Positions 46,155-54,674 of a stretch of DNA of 64,000 nt are shown here, piece by piece (the stretch's first letter is position 1; each line of letters begins with the position of its first letter). A program made the position numbers and the translations under genes. The stretch is from RPQJ01 sp963732415 (lineage in GTDB: Bacteria; Pseudomonadota; Gammaproteobacteria; Steroidobacterales; Steroidobacteraceae): NCBI GenBank assembly GCA_963732415.1, contig CAVSZK010000021.1:248001-312000 (forward strand), read 5' to 3'. The notes beneath the pieces are model-generated. The model did no database searches. It saw only the letters and a list, made by a program, of their open reading frames with translations, and had not been told where the DNA came from.

Positions 46155-47551
46155 TCGATTACCGCCGGCTTGTCGCCGGGCATTGCAGCGAGCGCGGTGA
46201 CCGTGGCCTTGAATCGACCGCGTGCGAGCCGGGTGTCTACTGTATCGCCGGGCGCCAGCGAGGCGGAGTCCATCAGCACGTGGCCGGTGGCGTCGGCGAC
46301 GATCGCGTAGCCACGCTCCAGCGTCGCCAGCGGGCTCACGGCATTTAGAGTGCGCATCGCGACCTCGAACCGGCTGCGTTCGCCAGCCAGGCGTGAACGG
46401 GCGACGGAGGCAAGTGCGCGAGAGCACGACGCGAGGCGGATGCGCCCGGCATCGAGCCGCAACACCGGCGAAGCGCGCGCGAGCAGGGCCGAGGCTGTCG
46501 TCGCGCGGGTGCGGGTGTCCTCGAGCCTGGAACGCATCGCGCGGCCCAGCCGGGTTTCCAGTTCGTCGAGGCGCTGGGCATGCTGGCGCAGCCGCATGCC
46601 CGGGTGCGCCCTGGCCAGACGCTGCTCGCGCACCTGCAGCCGGGAGCCCAGGTCCGCCAGGCGCCGGCGTGCCGATTGCGACAGACGGCGTTCGGCCGTG
46701 GCGAAAGCACGCAGCCATTCGTCGCGGTCCGGCACCACGCGTTCGGCCGCCCCGCTCGGAGTCGGCGCGCGCAGGTCCGCCACCAGGTCGGCGATCGTGA
46801 AGTCGGTCTCGTGTCCGACGCCGCTGACGATCGGGATCGGGCAGGCGAACATCGCGCGCGCAACTGCCTCGTCGTTGAATGCCCACAGGTCCTCGAGCGA
46901 GCCACCGCCACGCGCGACGATCAGCACGTCGCAGTCGCCTCTCGTGGCCGCGAGCCGGATTGCCTGCTCGATCTCGCGCGGGGCCGACTCTCCCTGGACC
47001 GGCACCGGGTAGATCAGCACCCTGGCCGCCGGGAAGCGTCTGGCGAGCACGTGCAGGATGTCGCGCAAGGCCGCGCCGGTGGGCGAGGTGATTACCCCGA
47101 TCCGGCCGGGCAGTCGGGGAAGGGCCTGCTTGTGTCTTTCGTCGAACAGGCCTTCGGCGGCGAGTTTCTGCTTCAGTTCCTCGAATCGGCGCCGCAGCGC
47201 CCCTTCTCCCGCCTCTTCGAGGTGTTCGACGACGACCTGGAACTCGCCCCTGGCCTCGTAGACGCTGACCCGGCCTCGGGCCAGCACCATTGCCCCGTCG
47301 CGGACCGGGAAGCGCACCAGCATGTTCCGCTGCCTGAACATGGCGCAGCGGACCTGTGCCGCCGCGTCCTTGAGCGAGAAATACCAGTGCCCGGACGACG
47401 GGCGCGAAAGATTGGATATCTCACCCTCGAGCCACACCGAGCCGAGTCCGCGCTCGAGCAGCATCCGCGCCTCCCGATTGAGGCGGCTGATGGTGAAAAT
47501 CTCGCGTGGGGGCGGGGAGTTGGCGCTCTCGTCGAGCCGGGGGTCGTGCAT
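46151..47551 (-). CDS. xseA: Exodeoxyribonuclease VII large subunit
   Basis: A 466-residue subunit of the single-strand exonuclease XseAB. An OB-fold N-terminus (VWLEGEISNLSRPSSGHWYFSLKD) is followed by the catalytic region with GVITSPTGAALRDI, RGGGSLEDLWAFNDE and SGVGHETDFTIADLVADLRAPTPS. A long arginine-rich coiled coil spans about 280-400. The start at 47551 (MHDPRLDESANS) is chosen because the longer frame lacks family similarity. It is divergent from guaB over 116 bp; xseB is not adjacent. Confidence 0.95.
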   Translation of the reverse strand: MHDPRLDESANSPPPREIFTISRLNREARMLLERGLGSVWLEGEISNLSRPSSGHWYFSLKDAAAQVRCAMFRQRNMLVRFPVRDGAMVLARGRVSVYEARGEFQVVVEHLEEAGEGALRRRFEELKQKLAAEGLFDERHKQALPRLPGRIGVITSPTGAALRDILHVLARRFPAARVLIYPVPVQGESAPREIEQAIRLAATRGDCDVLIVARGGGSLEDLWAFNDEAVARAMFACPIPIVSGVGHETDFTIADLVADLRAPTPSGAAERVVPDRDEWLRAFATAERRLSQSARRRLADLGSRLQVREQRLARAHPGMRLRQHAQRLDELETRLGRAMRSRLEDTRTRATTASALLARASPVLRLDAGRIRLASCSRALASVARSRLAGERSRFEVAMRTLNAVSPLATLERGYAIVADATGHVLMDSASLAPGDTVDTRLARGRFKATVTALAAMPGDKPAVIE

Positions 47552-47604
47552 GGTGGCATTGATCTTAGCGGGCGGGGCCCGGCGCACAAGGGACCCTCGC
47601 CGAT

Positions 47605-47633
47605 TTCCACGCGGAGCCCGCGCCCGGTACAAT
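47605..47633 (+). promoter_or_regulatory. Candidate guaB promoter
   Basis: TTCCAC (47605-47610) and TACAAT (47628-47633) are 17 bp apart and end 34 bp before the guaB ATG. The -10 is 5/6 to consensus; the -35 is weak. Confidence 0.45.
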
Positions 47634-47667
47634 TGCCCGCTTCCTTTTTCCACGCCCGGGACATGCC

Positions 47668-49137
47668 ATGCTGCGCATCCTAGAGGAAGCCCTCACTTTC
47701 GATGACGTCCTGCTCGTTCCGGCCTTCTCCGAGGTCCTGCCGCACGAGGTGAGCCTCGGTACGCAGCTAACCAGGGACATCCGCCTGAACCTGCCGCTGG
47801 TGTCCGCCGCAATGGACACCGTGACCGAGCAGCGGCTCGCGATCGCCATCGCCCAGGAAGGCGGCATCGGAATCATCCACAAGAACATGAGCGCCGAGGC
47901 CCAGGCGCGCCACGTGGCCCGCGTGAAGCGCTTCGAGAGCGGCATCATCCGCGACCCCATCACCGTGCGTCCGGACATGACCATCCGCGAGGTCATCGAG
48001 CTCACGCGCGCCAAGAACATCTCCGGCGTGCCGGTCGTGCTCGAGGGCAAGGCGGTCGGGATCGTCACGCACCGTGACCTGCGTTTCGAGACCAAGCTCG
48101 ACGCGCCGGTGTCGTCGGTGATGACGCCGCGCGAGCGCCTGGTCACGGTGCGCGAAAACTCGCCGAAGGAAACAGTTCTCGCGCTGCTGCACAAGCACCG
48201 CATCGAGAAGGTGCTGGTGATCGACGAGGCGTTTGCCCTCAAGGGCATGATCACCGTCAAGGACTTCCAGAAAGCCACCGAGTTCCCGCGCGCCTGCAAG
48301 GACGAGCGCGGTGCGTTGCGCGTCGGTGCCGCGGTGGGCACCGGTCCCGACACGCTGGACCGGGTCGCGGCGCTGCGCGAGGCGGGCGTCGACGTGATCG
48401 TCGTGGACACCGCGCACGGTCACTCGCGGGGCGTCGTCGAGATGGTGGCGAAGATCAAGGCCAGGTGGCCGGCGCAGCAGGTCATCGGCGGTAACATCGT
48501 CACGCGCGAGGCGGCGCTGGCGCTGGTCGACGCGGGCGCAGACGCGGTCAAGGTAGGCATCGGCCCGGGCTCGATCTGCACCACCCGCGTCGTCGCCGGA
48601 GTCGGCGTGCCGCAGATCACGGCCGTGGGCAACGTCGCGGCCGCGCTCGCCGAGCGGGGCGTTCCGCTGATCGCCGATGGCGGCATCCGCTTCTCGGGCG
48701 ACGTGGCCAAGGCGATCGCAGCCGGCGCCTACAGCGTGATGATCGGCGGCCTGTTCGCGGGTACCGAGGAGTCGCCGGGCGAGGTCGAGCTCTACCAGGG
48801 CGCGTCGTACAAGTCATATCGCGGCATGGGGTCGCTCGGCGCGATGTCCCAGGCCCACGGCTCGCGCGACCGCTACTTCCAGGACACGACCTCGGAACTC
48901 GAGAAGCTCGTGCCCGAAGGCGTCGAAGGGCGGGTGCCCTACAAGGGCAGCATCGTGGCCATCCTCCACCAGCTCACCGGGGGGCTGCGCGCAGCGATGG
49001 GTTACACCGGAAGCGGCAGCATCGACCAGATGCGCACGCAGCCGCAGTTCGTGCGCATCACCGGCGCCGGCATGCGCGAGAGCCATGTGCACGACGTGAC
49101 CATTACCAAGGAAGCGCCGAACTACCGTGTCCGCTGA
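47668..49137 (+). CDS. guaB: Inosine-5'-monophosphate dehydrogenase
   Basis: Oxidises IMP to XMP, the first committed step to GMP. The 489-residue chain has the barrel with the two CBS domains inserted at about 95-205. The catalytic Cys304 lies in GPGSICTTRVVAGVG, and YRGMGSLGAM with the RYFQD flap follows. guaA starts inside its last codons (11-bp overlap), so XMP production and use are coupled. Confidence 0.97.
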   Translation: MLRILEEALTFDDVLLVPAFSEVLPHEVSLGTQLTRDIRLNLPLVSAAMDTVTEQRLAIAIAQEGGIGIIHKNMSAEAQARHVARVKRFESGIIRDPITVRPDMTIREVIELTRAKNISGVPVVLEGKAVGIVTHRDLRFETKLDAPVSSVMTPRERLVTVRENSPKETVLALLHKHRIEKVLVIDEAFALKGMITVKDFQKATEFPRACKDERGALRVGAAVGTGPDTLDRVAALREAGVDVIVVDTAHGHSRGVVEMVAKIKARWPAQQVIGGNIVTREAALALVDAGADAVKVGIGPGSICTTRVVAGVGVPQITAVGNVAAALAERGVPLIADGGIRFSGDVAKAIAAGAYSVMIGGLFAGTEESPGEVELYQGASYKSYRGMGSLGAMSQAHGSRDRYFQDTTSELEKLVPEGVEGRVPYKGSIVAILHQLTGGLRAAMGYTGSGSIDQMRTQPQFVRITGAGMRESHVHDVTITKEAPNYRVR

Positions 49138-50728
49138 GCAGCCGACCGTGCGTCCGCCAGACATCCACGCGCACCGGGTCCTGATCCTCGATTTCGGCGC
49201 GCAGTACACGCAGTTGATCGCGCGTCGCGTGCGCGAGTCGGGCGTCTATTGCGAAATCCACCCCTGGGACTTGAGCGATGCAGATGTGCGGGCATTCGGC
49301 CCGCGCGGCGTAATCCTCTCGGGCGGACCCGAGTCGGTTACCGACGAAGTGCCTCCGCGGGCGCCGGCCAGCGTCTTCGAGGCCGGCGTACCCGTGCTCG
49401 GCATCTGCTACGGCATGCAGACCATGGCGCAGCAACTCGGCGGGCGCGTGACTCCGGCCGAGCATCGTGAATTCGGCTATGCGCAGGTTACCGTCGAGAA
49501 GCCGTGCCGCCTGTTCGACGGCCTGCGTGACCACTCCGACGCCGAGGGTCGTGCCGTGCTCGACGTGTGGATGAGCCATGGCGACCGCGTCGATGCGCTT
49601 CCGCCCGGGTTTGTCGCTGTGGCCGGAACGCAAAGCGCGCCGCTCGCCGCGATGGCGGACGAAACCCGGCGCTTCTACGCCGTGCAGTTTCACCCCGAGG
49701 TGACGCACACGCTGCAGGGCGAGCGGCTGATCGAGCGTTTCGTGCGCGAGATCTGCGGCTGCGAGGCGCGCTGGGAGCCGGGCAACATCGCGGCCGATGC
49801 GATCGCCCGTGTGCGTGAGCAGGTGGGCGGCGACCGTGTGCTGCTGGGGTTGTCGGGTGGCGTCGATTCGTCCGTGGTGGCCGCGTTGCTGCACCGCGCG
49901 ATCGGCGATCAACTGGTGTGCGTGTTCGTTGACCACGGGCTGCTGCGCGAAGGCGAGGGCGACCAGGTGATGCGCACGCTCGGCGAGCACATGGGCGTAC
50001 GCGTGATCCGCGTGAACGCCGCTGAGCGCTTCCTCGCCGGGCTGAAGGGTGAGGCGGACCCCGAGCGGAAACGCAAGATCATCGGGCGACTGTTCGTCGA
50101 GGTGTTCGAGGAGGAATCGCACAAGCTCGAAGGCGTGCGCTGGCTCGCGCAGGGCACGATCTACCCGGACGTCATCGAGTCGGCCGGCGCGAAGACGGGC
50201 AAGGCGCACGTGATCAAGTCGCACCACAATGTCGGCGGCCTGCCCGAGCACATGAAGCTGGGGCTGGTCGAGCCGCTGCGCGAACTGTTCAAGGACGAAG
50301 TGCGCCGGCTGGGCCTCGAGCTCGGCCTGCCGCGCGACATGGTGTTCCGCCATCCGTTTCCAGGGCCGGGCCTCGGCGTGCGGATCCTGGGCGAGGTGTC
50401 TCAGGAATACGCCGACCTGCTGCGCAAGGCCGACAAGATATTCATCGACGAGCTGCGTGCACACGGGCTGTACGACAAGACCAGCCAGGCGTTTGCCGTG
50501 TTCCTGCCGGTGCGTTCGGTCGCGGTGATGGGCGACGGCCGTCGCTACGACTACGTGATCGCGCTGCGCGCGGTCGAAACGGTCGACTTCATGACGGCAC
50601 GCTGGGCGCGGCTACCATACGAATTTCTCGATATCTGTGCACGGCGGATCATCAACGAGGTCAAGGGCATCTCGCGAGTCACCTACGACATTTCGGGGAA
50701 GCCGCCCGCGACGATCGAGTGGGAATGA
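49127..50728 (+). CDS. guaA: GMP synthase (glutamine-hydrolysing)
   Basis: Aminates XMP to GMP. From GTG 49127 it is 533 residues, about eight longer at the N-terminus than E. coli GuaA. The glutaminase domain has Cys94 in GICYGMQ and the His-Glu pair in FHPEVTHT. The ATP-pyrophosphatase loop is LSGGVDSSVVAAL, and HPFPGPGLGVRILGEV belongs to the dimerisation domain. A second GTG at 49148 is an alternative start. tadA overlaps its stop (ATGA). Confidence 0.96.
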   Translation: MSAEQPTVRPPDIHAHRVLILDFGAQYTQLIARRVRESGVYCEIHPWDLSDADVRAFGPRGVILSGGPESVTDEVPPRAPASVFEAGVPVLGICYGMQTMAQQLGGRVTPAEHREFGYAQVTVEKPCRLFDGLRDHSDAEGRAVLDVWMSHGDRVDALPPGFVAVAGTQSAPLAAMADETRRFYAVQFHPEVTHTLQGERLIERFVREICGCEARWEPGNIAADAIARVREQVGGDRVLLGLSGGVDSSVVAALLHRAIGDQLVCVFVDHGLLREGEGDQVMRTLGEHMGVRVIRVNAAERFLAGLKGEADPERKRKIIGRLFVEVFEEESHKLEGVRWLAQGTIYPDVIESAGAKTGKAHVIKSHHNVGGLPEHMKLGLVEPLRELFKDEVRRLGLELGLPRDMVFRHPFPGPGLGVRILGEVSQEYADLLRKADKIFIDELRAHGLYDKTSQAFAVFLPVRSVAVMGDGRRYDYVIALRAVETVDFMTARWARLPYEFLDICARRIINEVKGISRVTYDISGKPPATIEWE

Positions 50729-51213
50729 CGGAGCAAGGGCCCGGCGGCTCACCGGCCGCCGCAGATCCGACCGATCTCGCGTTCATGTCGCGTGCGTTCG
50801 AACTCGCACGTGAAGCCGCCGCCGCGGGCGAGGTGCCGGTGGGCGCGGTGATCGTCAAGGACGGCCAGATCGTCGCAGAGGGGTGGAACCGCCCGATCGG
50901 CACCTGCGACCCGACGGCGCACGCCGAGATCATCGCGCTGCGCGCGGCCGGCATTGCGCTCGATACCTATCGCCTGACCGACACCACGCTGTACGTAACG
51001 CTCGAGCCCTGCGCGATGTGCGCAGGGGCAATGGTCCACGCCCGGGTGAAGCGGCTGGTCTTCGGCGCGACCGACCCGCGCGCAGGAGCCGCTGGCAGCG
51101 TGTTCAACGTGGTGCAGAATGCGGCGCTCAACCACCGCATCGAATCGGACGGCGGCGTACTCGCGGAGCCGTGCGGCGCCCTGCTCAGGGATTTCTTCGC
51201 TGCACGCAGGTGA
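50725..51213 (+). CDS. tadA: tRNA-specific adenosine deaminase TadA
   Basis: Converts A34 to inosine in tRNA-Arg(ACG). The 162-residue cytidine-deaminase fold has zinc ligands His66, Cys96 and Cys99 and catalytic Glu68 (TAHAEIIAL and EPCAMCAGAM). I use the ATG at 50725, which overlaps the guaA stop, rather than a GTG two codons upstream. It ends 18 bp from the convergent mltF stop. Confidence 0.95.
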   Translation: MTEQGPGGSPAAADPTDLAFMSRAFELAREAAAAGEVPVGAVIVKDGQIVAEGWNRPIGTCDPTAHAEIIALRAAGIALDTYRLTDTTLYVTLEPCAMCAGAMVHARVKRLVFGATDPRAGAAGSVFNVVQNAALNHRIESDGGVLAEPCGALLRDFFAARR

Positions 51214-51231
51214 TCGTTTGGCGGCCCTTGT

Positions 51232-52659
51232 TCAGCGCTTCGTCGGTCCCTTGGCCGGCGGACCGGCCGCTTCCGGCCGCGCTTCACTCGCAACTGCCTC
51301 GGCGCCCGTTGGTGCCGGGCTGCCGGTACCCATGACCTCGAGGATGTCCAGGTAGGCCTGGACGTTTTCCACGTAGCGCACCGGTTCCCAGCCACGCGCG
51401 TAGCCGTGGCGCGTGCGCGTGTACCACTTCTCCTGGCTGAGCAGCGGCAGCGTGTCCCGGACATCCTCCCATCGGTCGGGATCGCGACCCAGCTGCTGGG
51501 CGAGGACCCTTGCGTCCTCGATGTGACCGTAGCCCACGTTGTACGCTGCGACCGCGAACCACGTGCGGTCGGGCTCGGGAATGCGGGACGGCACTGTTTC
51601 CATCATCCGCGCGAGGTATTTGGCGCCGCCGATGATGCTGGCCTGGGGATCGTGGCGGTTCTGGAATCGCATCATCGCAGCGGTATCCGCCGTCAACTGC
51701 ATGAGTCCGCGAGCGCCTGAAAACGACACTGCCGACGGATCCCACTTCGATTCCTGGTAGCCCATCGCGGCGAGCAGCCGCCAGTCGACGCGGTACTGCA
51801 GGGCGGCGTTCTTGAACCACAGCAGGTAGAGCGGCAGGCGGCTCTCTACGTGGTCGATGAAATTACGTGACAGCAGGTAGTCGAAACTTTCGCCGTTCCC
51901 GAAGTAGCGGTCCAGCAGCAAGCCAACCGAGCCGTCGGCCCGCGACAGCGTGAAAAACGCATTGACGCGATCGAGGATGCTCGAATCATGGCTCGCCGTG
52001 CTCACGGCCCACGCGACCGCGCGTTCCGGCGACAGGTCCATGGCGATGGCGAGGTTCGGGTGCATCGGGCGATTGAGGGCGAATTCGGTGGAACTCGCGA
52101 GTGTGTACTGGGCCGTCCCTTGCGAGACCTCGTTCAGGATCTGCTCGGTGTCGGTGTCCGCTCGCTCGATCCAGGACAGGTCCGGCTCGGCCAGCCTCAA
52201 TTCCTCCAGCGTGCGCAGGTGGGCGCTGCCGGCAGCCACTTCGATCCGGCCACGCCCGGCTGCCTTCATCGATGTGGGGCGAGGCGAACCCCGCCGCTGG
52301 ACGAGGTGCTCGCGTACCAGTGCGTAGCCGGGGCCAAAACTGACTCCCTCCGGCAACGGAATGCCGGTAGTGATCCCGGCGGCCGCTATGTGGGCGCGTC
52401 CCGTCCTCACTTCGTTCAGCGCGGCCTCGCGGGTCCGCACGGTGTAAAGCCGCAGCGAGACGCCGAGGTCCTCGGCGAAGCGGCTGGCAAGTTCGTACGC
52501 CAGTCCCTCCGGTCCATGGCTGCCCAGGTAGTAGGCATCCGGGCTGTTGCGGGTCGCTACCCGGAGTTCCCCGTCCGCCAGCACCCGCGTGAGCAGGGGC
52601 GGCGGCTGCGAACAGGTGGCCAGGGCCAGCGTCGCGACCAGTGCAAGCAAGGCTTTCAT
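51232..52659 (-). CDS. mltF: Membrane-bound lytic murein transglycosylase MltF-like
   Basis: A 475-residue lipoprotein: LATC at residues 13-16 makes Cys16 the likely lipidated residue. The first half is a periplasmic solute-binding-like domain (LRVATRNSPDAYYLG, about 30-260). The second is a lysozyme-like SLT domain with the catalytic Glu in AAMGYQESKWDPSA, then GLMQLT and AAYNVGYGHI. It cleaves peptidoglycan with 1,6-anhydro products. The ATG at 52659 is fixed by the signal peptide. Only 25 bp separate it from the divergent tRNA-Ser gene. Confidence 0.92.
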   Translation of the reverse strand: MKALLALVATLALATCSQPPPLLTRVLADGELRVATRNSPDAYYLGSHGPEGLAYELASRFAEDLGVSLRLYTVRTREAALNEVRTGRAHIAAAGITTGIPLPEGVSFGPGYALVREHLVQRRGSPRPTSMKAAGRGRIEVAAGSAHLRTLEELRLAEPDLSWIERADTDTEQILNEVSQGTAQYTLASSTEFALNRPMHPNLAIAMDLSPERAVAWAVSTASHDSSILDRVNAFFTLSRADGSVGLLLDRYFGNGESFDYLLSRNFIDHVESRLPLYLLWFKNAALQYRVDWRLLAAMGYQESKWDPSAVSFSGARGLMQLTADTAAMMRFQNRHDPQASIIGGAKYLARMMETVPSRIPEPDRTWFAVAAYNVGYGHIEDARVLAQQLGRDPDRWEDVRDTLPLLSQEKWYTRTRHGYARGWEPVRYVENVQAYLDILEVMGTGSPAPTGAEAVASEARPEAAGPPAKGPTKR

Positions 52660-52665
52660 CGTTTG

Positions 52666-52673
52666 TATAGAAT
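52666..52673 (+). promoter_or_regulatory. -10 region of the tRNA-Ser promoter
   Basis: TATAGAAT provides overlapping -10 hexamers (TATAGA, TAGAAT), followed by a G+C-rich ACGCGACCCTC before the mature 5' end at 52685. A G+C-rich discriminator is usual for stringently controlled tRNA genes. No clear -35 is visible. Confidence 0.5.
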
Positions 52674-52684
52674 ACGCGACCCTC

Positions 52685-52777
52685 GGAGAGGTACCGAAGC
52701 GGTCATAACGGCGCCGACTCGAAATCGGATGGGGGCATAACAGCCCCACGTGGGTTCGAATCCCACCCTCTCCGCCA
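52685..52777 (+). tRNA. tRNA-Ser (anticodon CGA)
   Basis: 93 nt with encoded CCA. Acceptor GGAGAGG pairs with CCTCTCC. The anticodon loop CTCGAAA gives CGA, reading UCG. The long variable arm (GGGGGCATAACAGCCCC) and GTGGGTTCGAATCCCAC T-arm are class II features. The top pair of the anticodon stem appears to be a G/A mismatch. Confidence 0.96.
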
Positions 52778-52787
52778 ATTTATCCCT

Positions 52788-52825
52788 GGCCGCGCAGCGG
52801 CCGGCACCCGGCTCGCCGGTGCCGG
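52788..52825. terminator. Two stem-loops after tRNA-Ser, possible two-way terminator
   Basis: GGCCGC (52788-52793) pairs with GCGGCC (52797-52802), and CCGGCACC (52801-52808) with GGTGCCGG (52818-52825). The two stems share two bases, so they are alternatives or adjacent structures. There is no strong T-run, and the position between the tRNA and the convergent FHA gene is the main support. Confidence 0.4.
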
Positions 52826-52845
52826 TTCCGGAGGCATCCCCGGAT

Positions 52846-54204
52846 TCAGCTGTCGTTGCGTGTGCCGCGTCGCGAGGACATTTCCGCGCGTGCAGCCTCG
52901 TATGCGCTCGTGAAAGCTTCCGTGAACGGGTGCGGCAGTCCCTCGGCGCCGTTCTGCGTCACCACCCGGAACAATTCGCAGTAGTGCTCCCAGTACTTCG
53001 GGCGCGGGTCCTGCCCCGGCGCAATCGTGCGCGAGCGGCCATCCTCGAACTGGTCTGCGACGTTGGTCGGGGCGAGTTGCGCGAGCAGGACGGAGAGTCC
53101 CTCGCGGATCGCGGAATTGACCGCGGCTTCGTGCTCCTTGGCTTCGAGCAGCACGTCACGCAGCGCCTCGACGGGCCCGCCGATCGAGCGGCCGTGCGAC
53201 TCCAGCAGACGCGTGAGCGCCTGTTCGACGCTGGTCGAGTTGCGCAGCGGGTTGCTCAGGGTTGCCGGCGCCGGCACCGGCTGTGTCGAAGGGCCTGCCG
53301 CGGCGCGAGCGTGCTGCAGGTCCGTGACGCCGACGACTGCCTCGCGCAGCAGCTGGCCAGCGACCAGCGGAAGCATCGACTGGGCCTCGGGCGTCAGCGT
53401 TGACGGATCGATGCCTGCACCACGGCAGAACGCATGTACCGCCGTGCCGAGGTCGGTCCACGCGCTCGCCTGCTGGTGGAACGGCAATGTGTGCTGGCGT
53501 GCCTCGATCCGGCTCTGCCGCCGGGCCAGCGCGTCGGCGAGTTCCTGGCGCGTGACTGCCCGGGTCTTCAGCGCCCAGTCGGCGGGCTTCGCCGACGCAG
53601 GCTCCGGCGCGTCGTCCGGCGGCGCGTCGTCCGGCGGAGCAGCCTGCTCCTGCCGAGGCTCGTCGTCGCCGGCGTCAGGCTCGTCCTGCGCTGCCGCTGC
53701 TGCGCTCTCCCGGAAATCCTTCGGCAACTTGAGCCCGAACGCATTGCGGATCGAGATCGAGCTCGAGTCGCCCGCGTCGCGCTGGGCGAACAGGCTGTCG
53801 ACGTCGAAACCCGCGTTGATGCCGGAATCCAGATGCTGTTCGGCCGAGTCCAGCTCCGAGGCCGCAGGCAGGAAGTCGATGCGGTCATCGACACTTACCA
53901 GGATCTCGTAGTCGCCCATGCGCAGGCGGTCCCCGTCCTGCAGGGTCACGGGTCCGGTCTCCGCGACCGTGTCGTCCGAATCGTTGACGAACACGCCGTT
54001 GGTGCTGTGGTCATTGATCCAGAAATGCCCGGTGCGGTACGTGATGTCGCAGTGGTGTCCTGAGACGAGCCGCTTCTGGTCCGGCAATACCCAGTCGTTG
54101 TCCGGGGCCCGGCCGATGGAACCGCCGTTCACGCCGAACACGCGGGAGCGGTGTTCGCCGAGTTCCCGGTACTGGTCGCTGATGACGCGGAGCTTGATGG
54201 CCAT
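52846..54204 (-). CDS. tagH: FHA-domain protein of the type VI secretion TagH family
   Basis: A 452-residue protein from the ATG at 54204. The N-terminal FHA domain (about 1-110) has SIGRAPDNDWVL, RLVSGHHCDI and HSTNGVFVND, the phosphothreonine-binding residues. A Pro/Asp/Ala linker at about 190-220 includes PPDDA twice, from a 15-bp DNA repeat (53606-53635). The C-terminal ~200 residues match the T6SS-associated FHA C-terminal domain (SVEQALTRLLESHGRS and KYWEHYCELFRVV). TagH normally works with the PpkA/PppA phosphorylation switch of type VI secretion. No tss or ppk genes are nearby. Confidence 0.8.
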   Translation of the reverse strand: MAIKLRVISDQYRELGEHRSRVFGVNGGSIGRAPDNDWVLPDQKRLVSGHHCDITYRTGHFWINDHSTNGVFVNDSDDTVAETGPVTLQDGDRLRMGDYEILVSVDDRIDFLPAASELDSAEQHLDSGINAGFDVDSLFAQRDAGDSSSISIRNAFGLKLPKDFRESAAAAAQDEPDAGDDEPRQEQAAPPDDAPPDDAPEPASAKPADWALKTRAVTRQELADALARRQSRIEARQHTLPFHQQASAWTDLGTAVHAFCRGAGIDPSTLTPEAQSMLPLVAGQLLREAVVGVTDLQHARAAAGPSTQPVPAPATLSNPLRNSTSVEQALTRLLESHGRSIGGPVEALRDVLLEAKEHEAAVNSAIREGLSVLLAQLAPTNVADQFEDGRSRTIAPGQDPRPKYWEHYCELFRVVTQNGAEGLPHPFTEAFTSAYEAARAEMSSRRGTRNDS

Positions 54205-54253
54205 GGTACGGATGTACTTGTAATATGCTTGGACCCGAATCTGCAAGCACACC

Positions 54254-54592
54254 ATGGCCGCCAGCAACATTTTCAAGGTAGTTTTCCACAACCAGGGCAA
54301 GGTTTACGAGATCTATGCGCGCAAGGTCGGGCATGGATCGCTGTTCGGCTTCGTCGAGGTCGAGGAGCTGATATTCGGGGAGCGTTCGGCGGTGGTCGTG
54401 GACCCGTCCGAGGAGCGCATCCAGTCTGAGTTTGCCGGTGTAAAGCGCACCTACCTGCCGCTGCATGCGGTGATTCGCATCGACGAGGTGCGCAAGAGCG
54501 GCGTGAGCAAGGTCGTCGCTGCAGAGGGTTCGAACGTCACGCAGTTCCCGTATCCCGTGTACACGCCCGGCGACCCTGGAACGCGTCGCTAG
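54254..54592 (+). CDS. DUF1820 family protein
   Basis: A 112-residue protein with the family pattern IFKVVFHNQGKVYEIYARKV, FVEVEELIFGE and YLPLHAVIRIDEV. DUF1820 is widespread in gammaproteobacteria and has no established function known to me. The compact beta-rich sequence has no signal peptide or TM helix. It is divergent from tagH over 49 bp, where TAATAT (54221-54226) may act as a -10, and precedes purL by 82 bp. Confidence 0.85.
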   Translation: MAASNIFKVVFHNQGKVYEIYARKVGHGSLFGFVEVEELIFGERSAVVVDPSEERIQSEFAGVKRTYLPLHAVIRIDEVRKSGVSKVVAAEGSNVTQFPYPVYTPGDPGTRR

Positions 54593-54674
54593 CGTGGGTT
54601 TTCCGGGCTGGCCCGGGCAGGGGCGCTCCGGTATGATTCCGCGCCCCTGCCAGACCGGCTGCGGCACTTAAGGC

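Noticed and set aside
52846..54592. Part of a type VI secretion cluster
   Set aside because: Only the FHA protein belongs to that family; neighbours are tRNA-Ser, mltF, a DUF1820 gene and purL.
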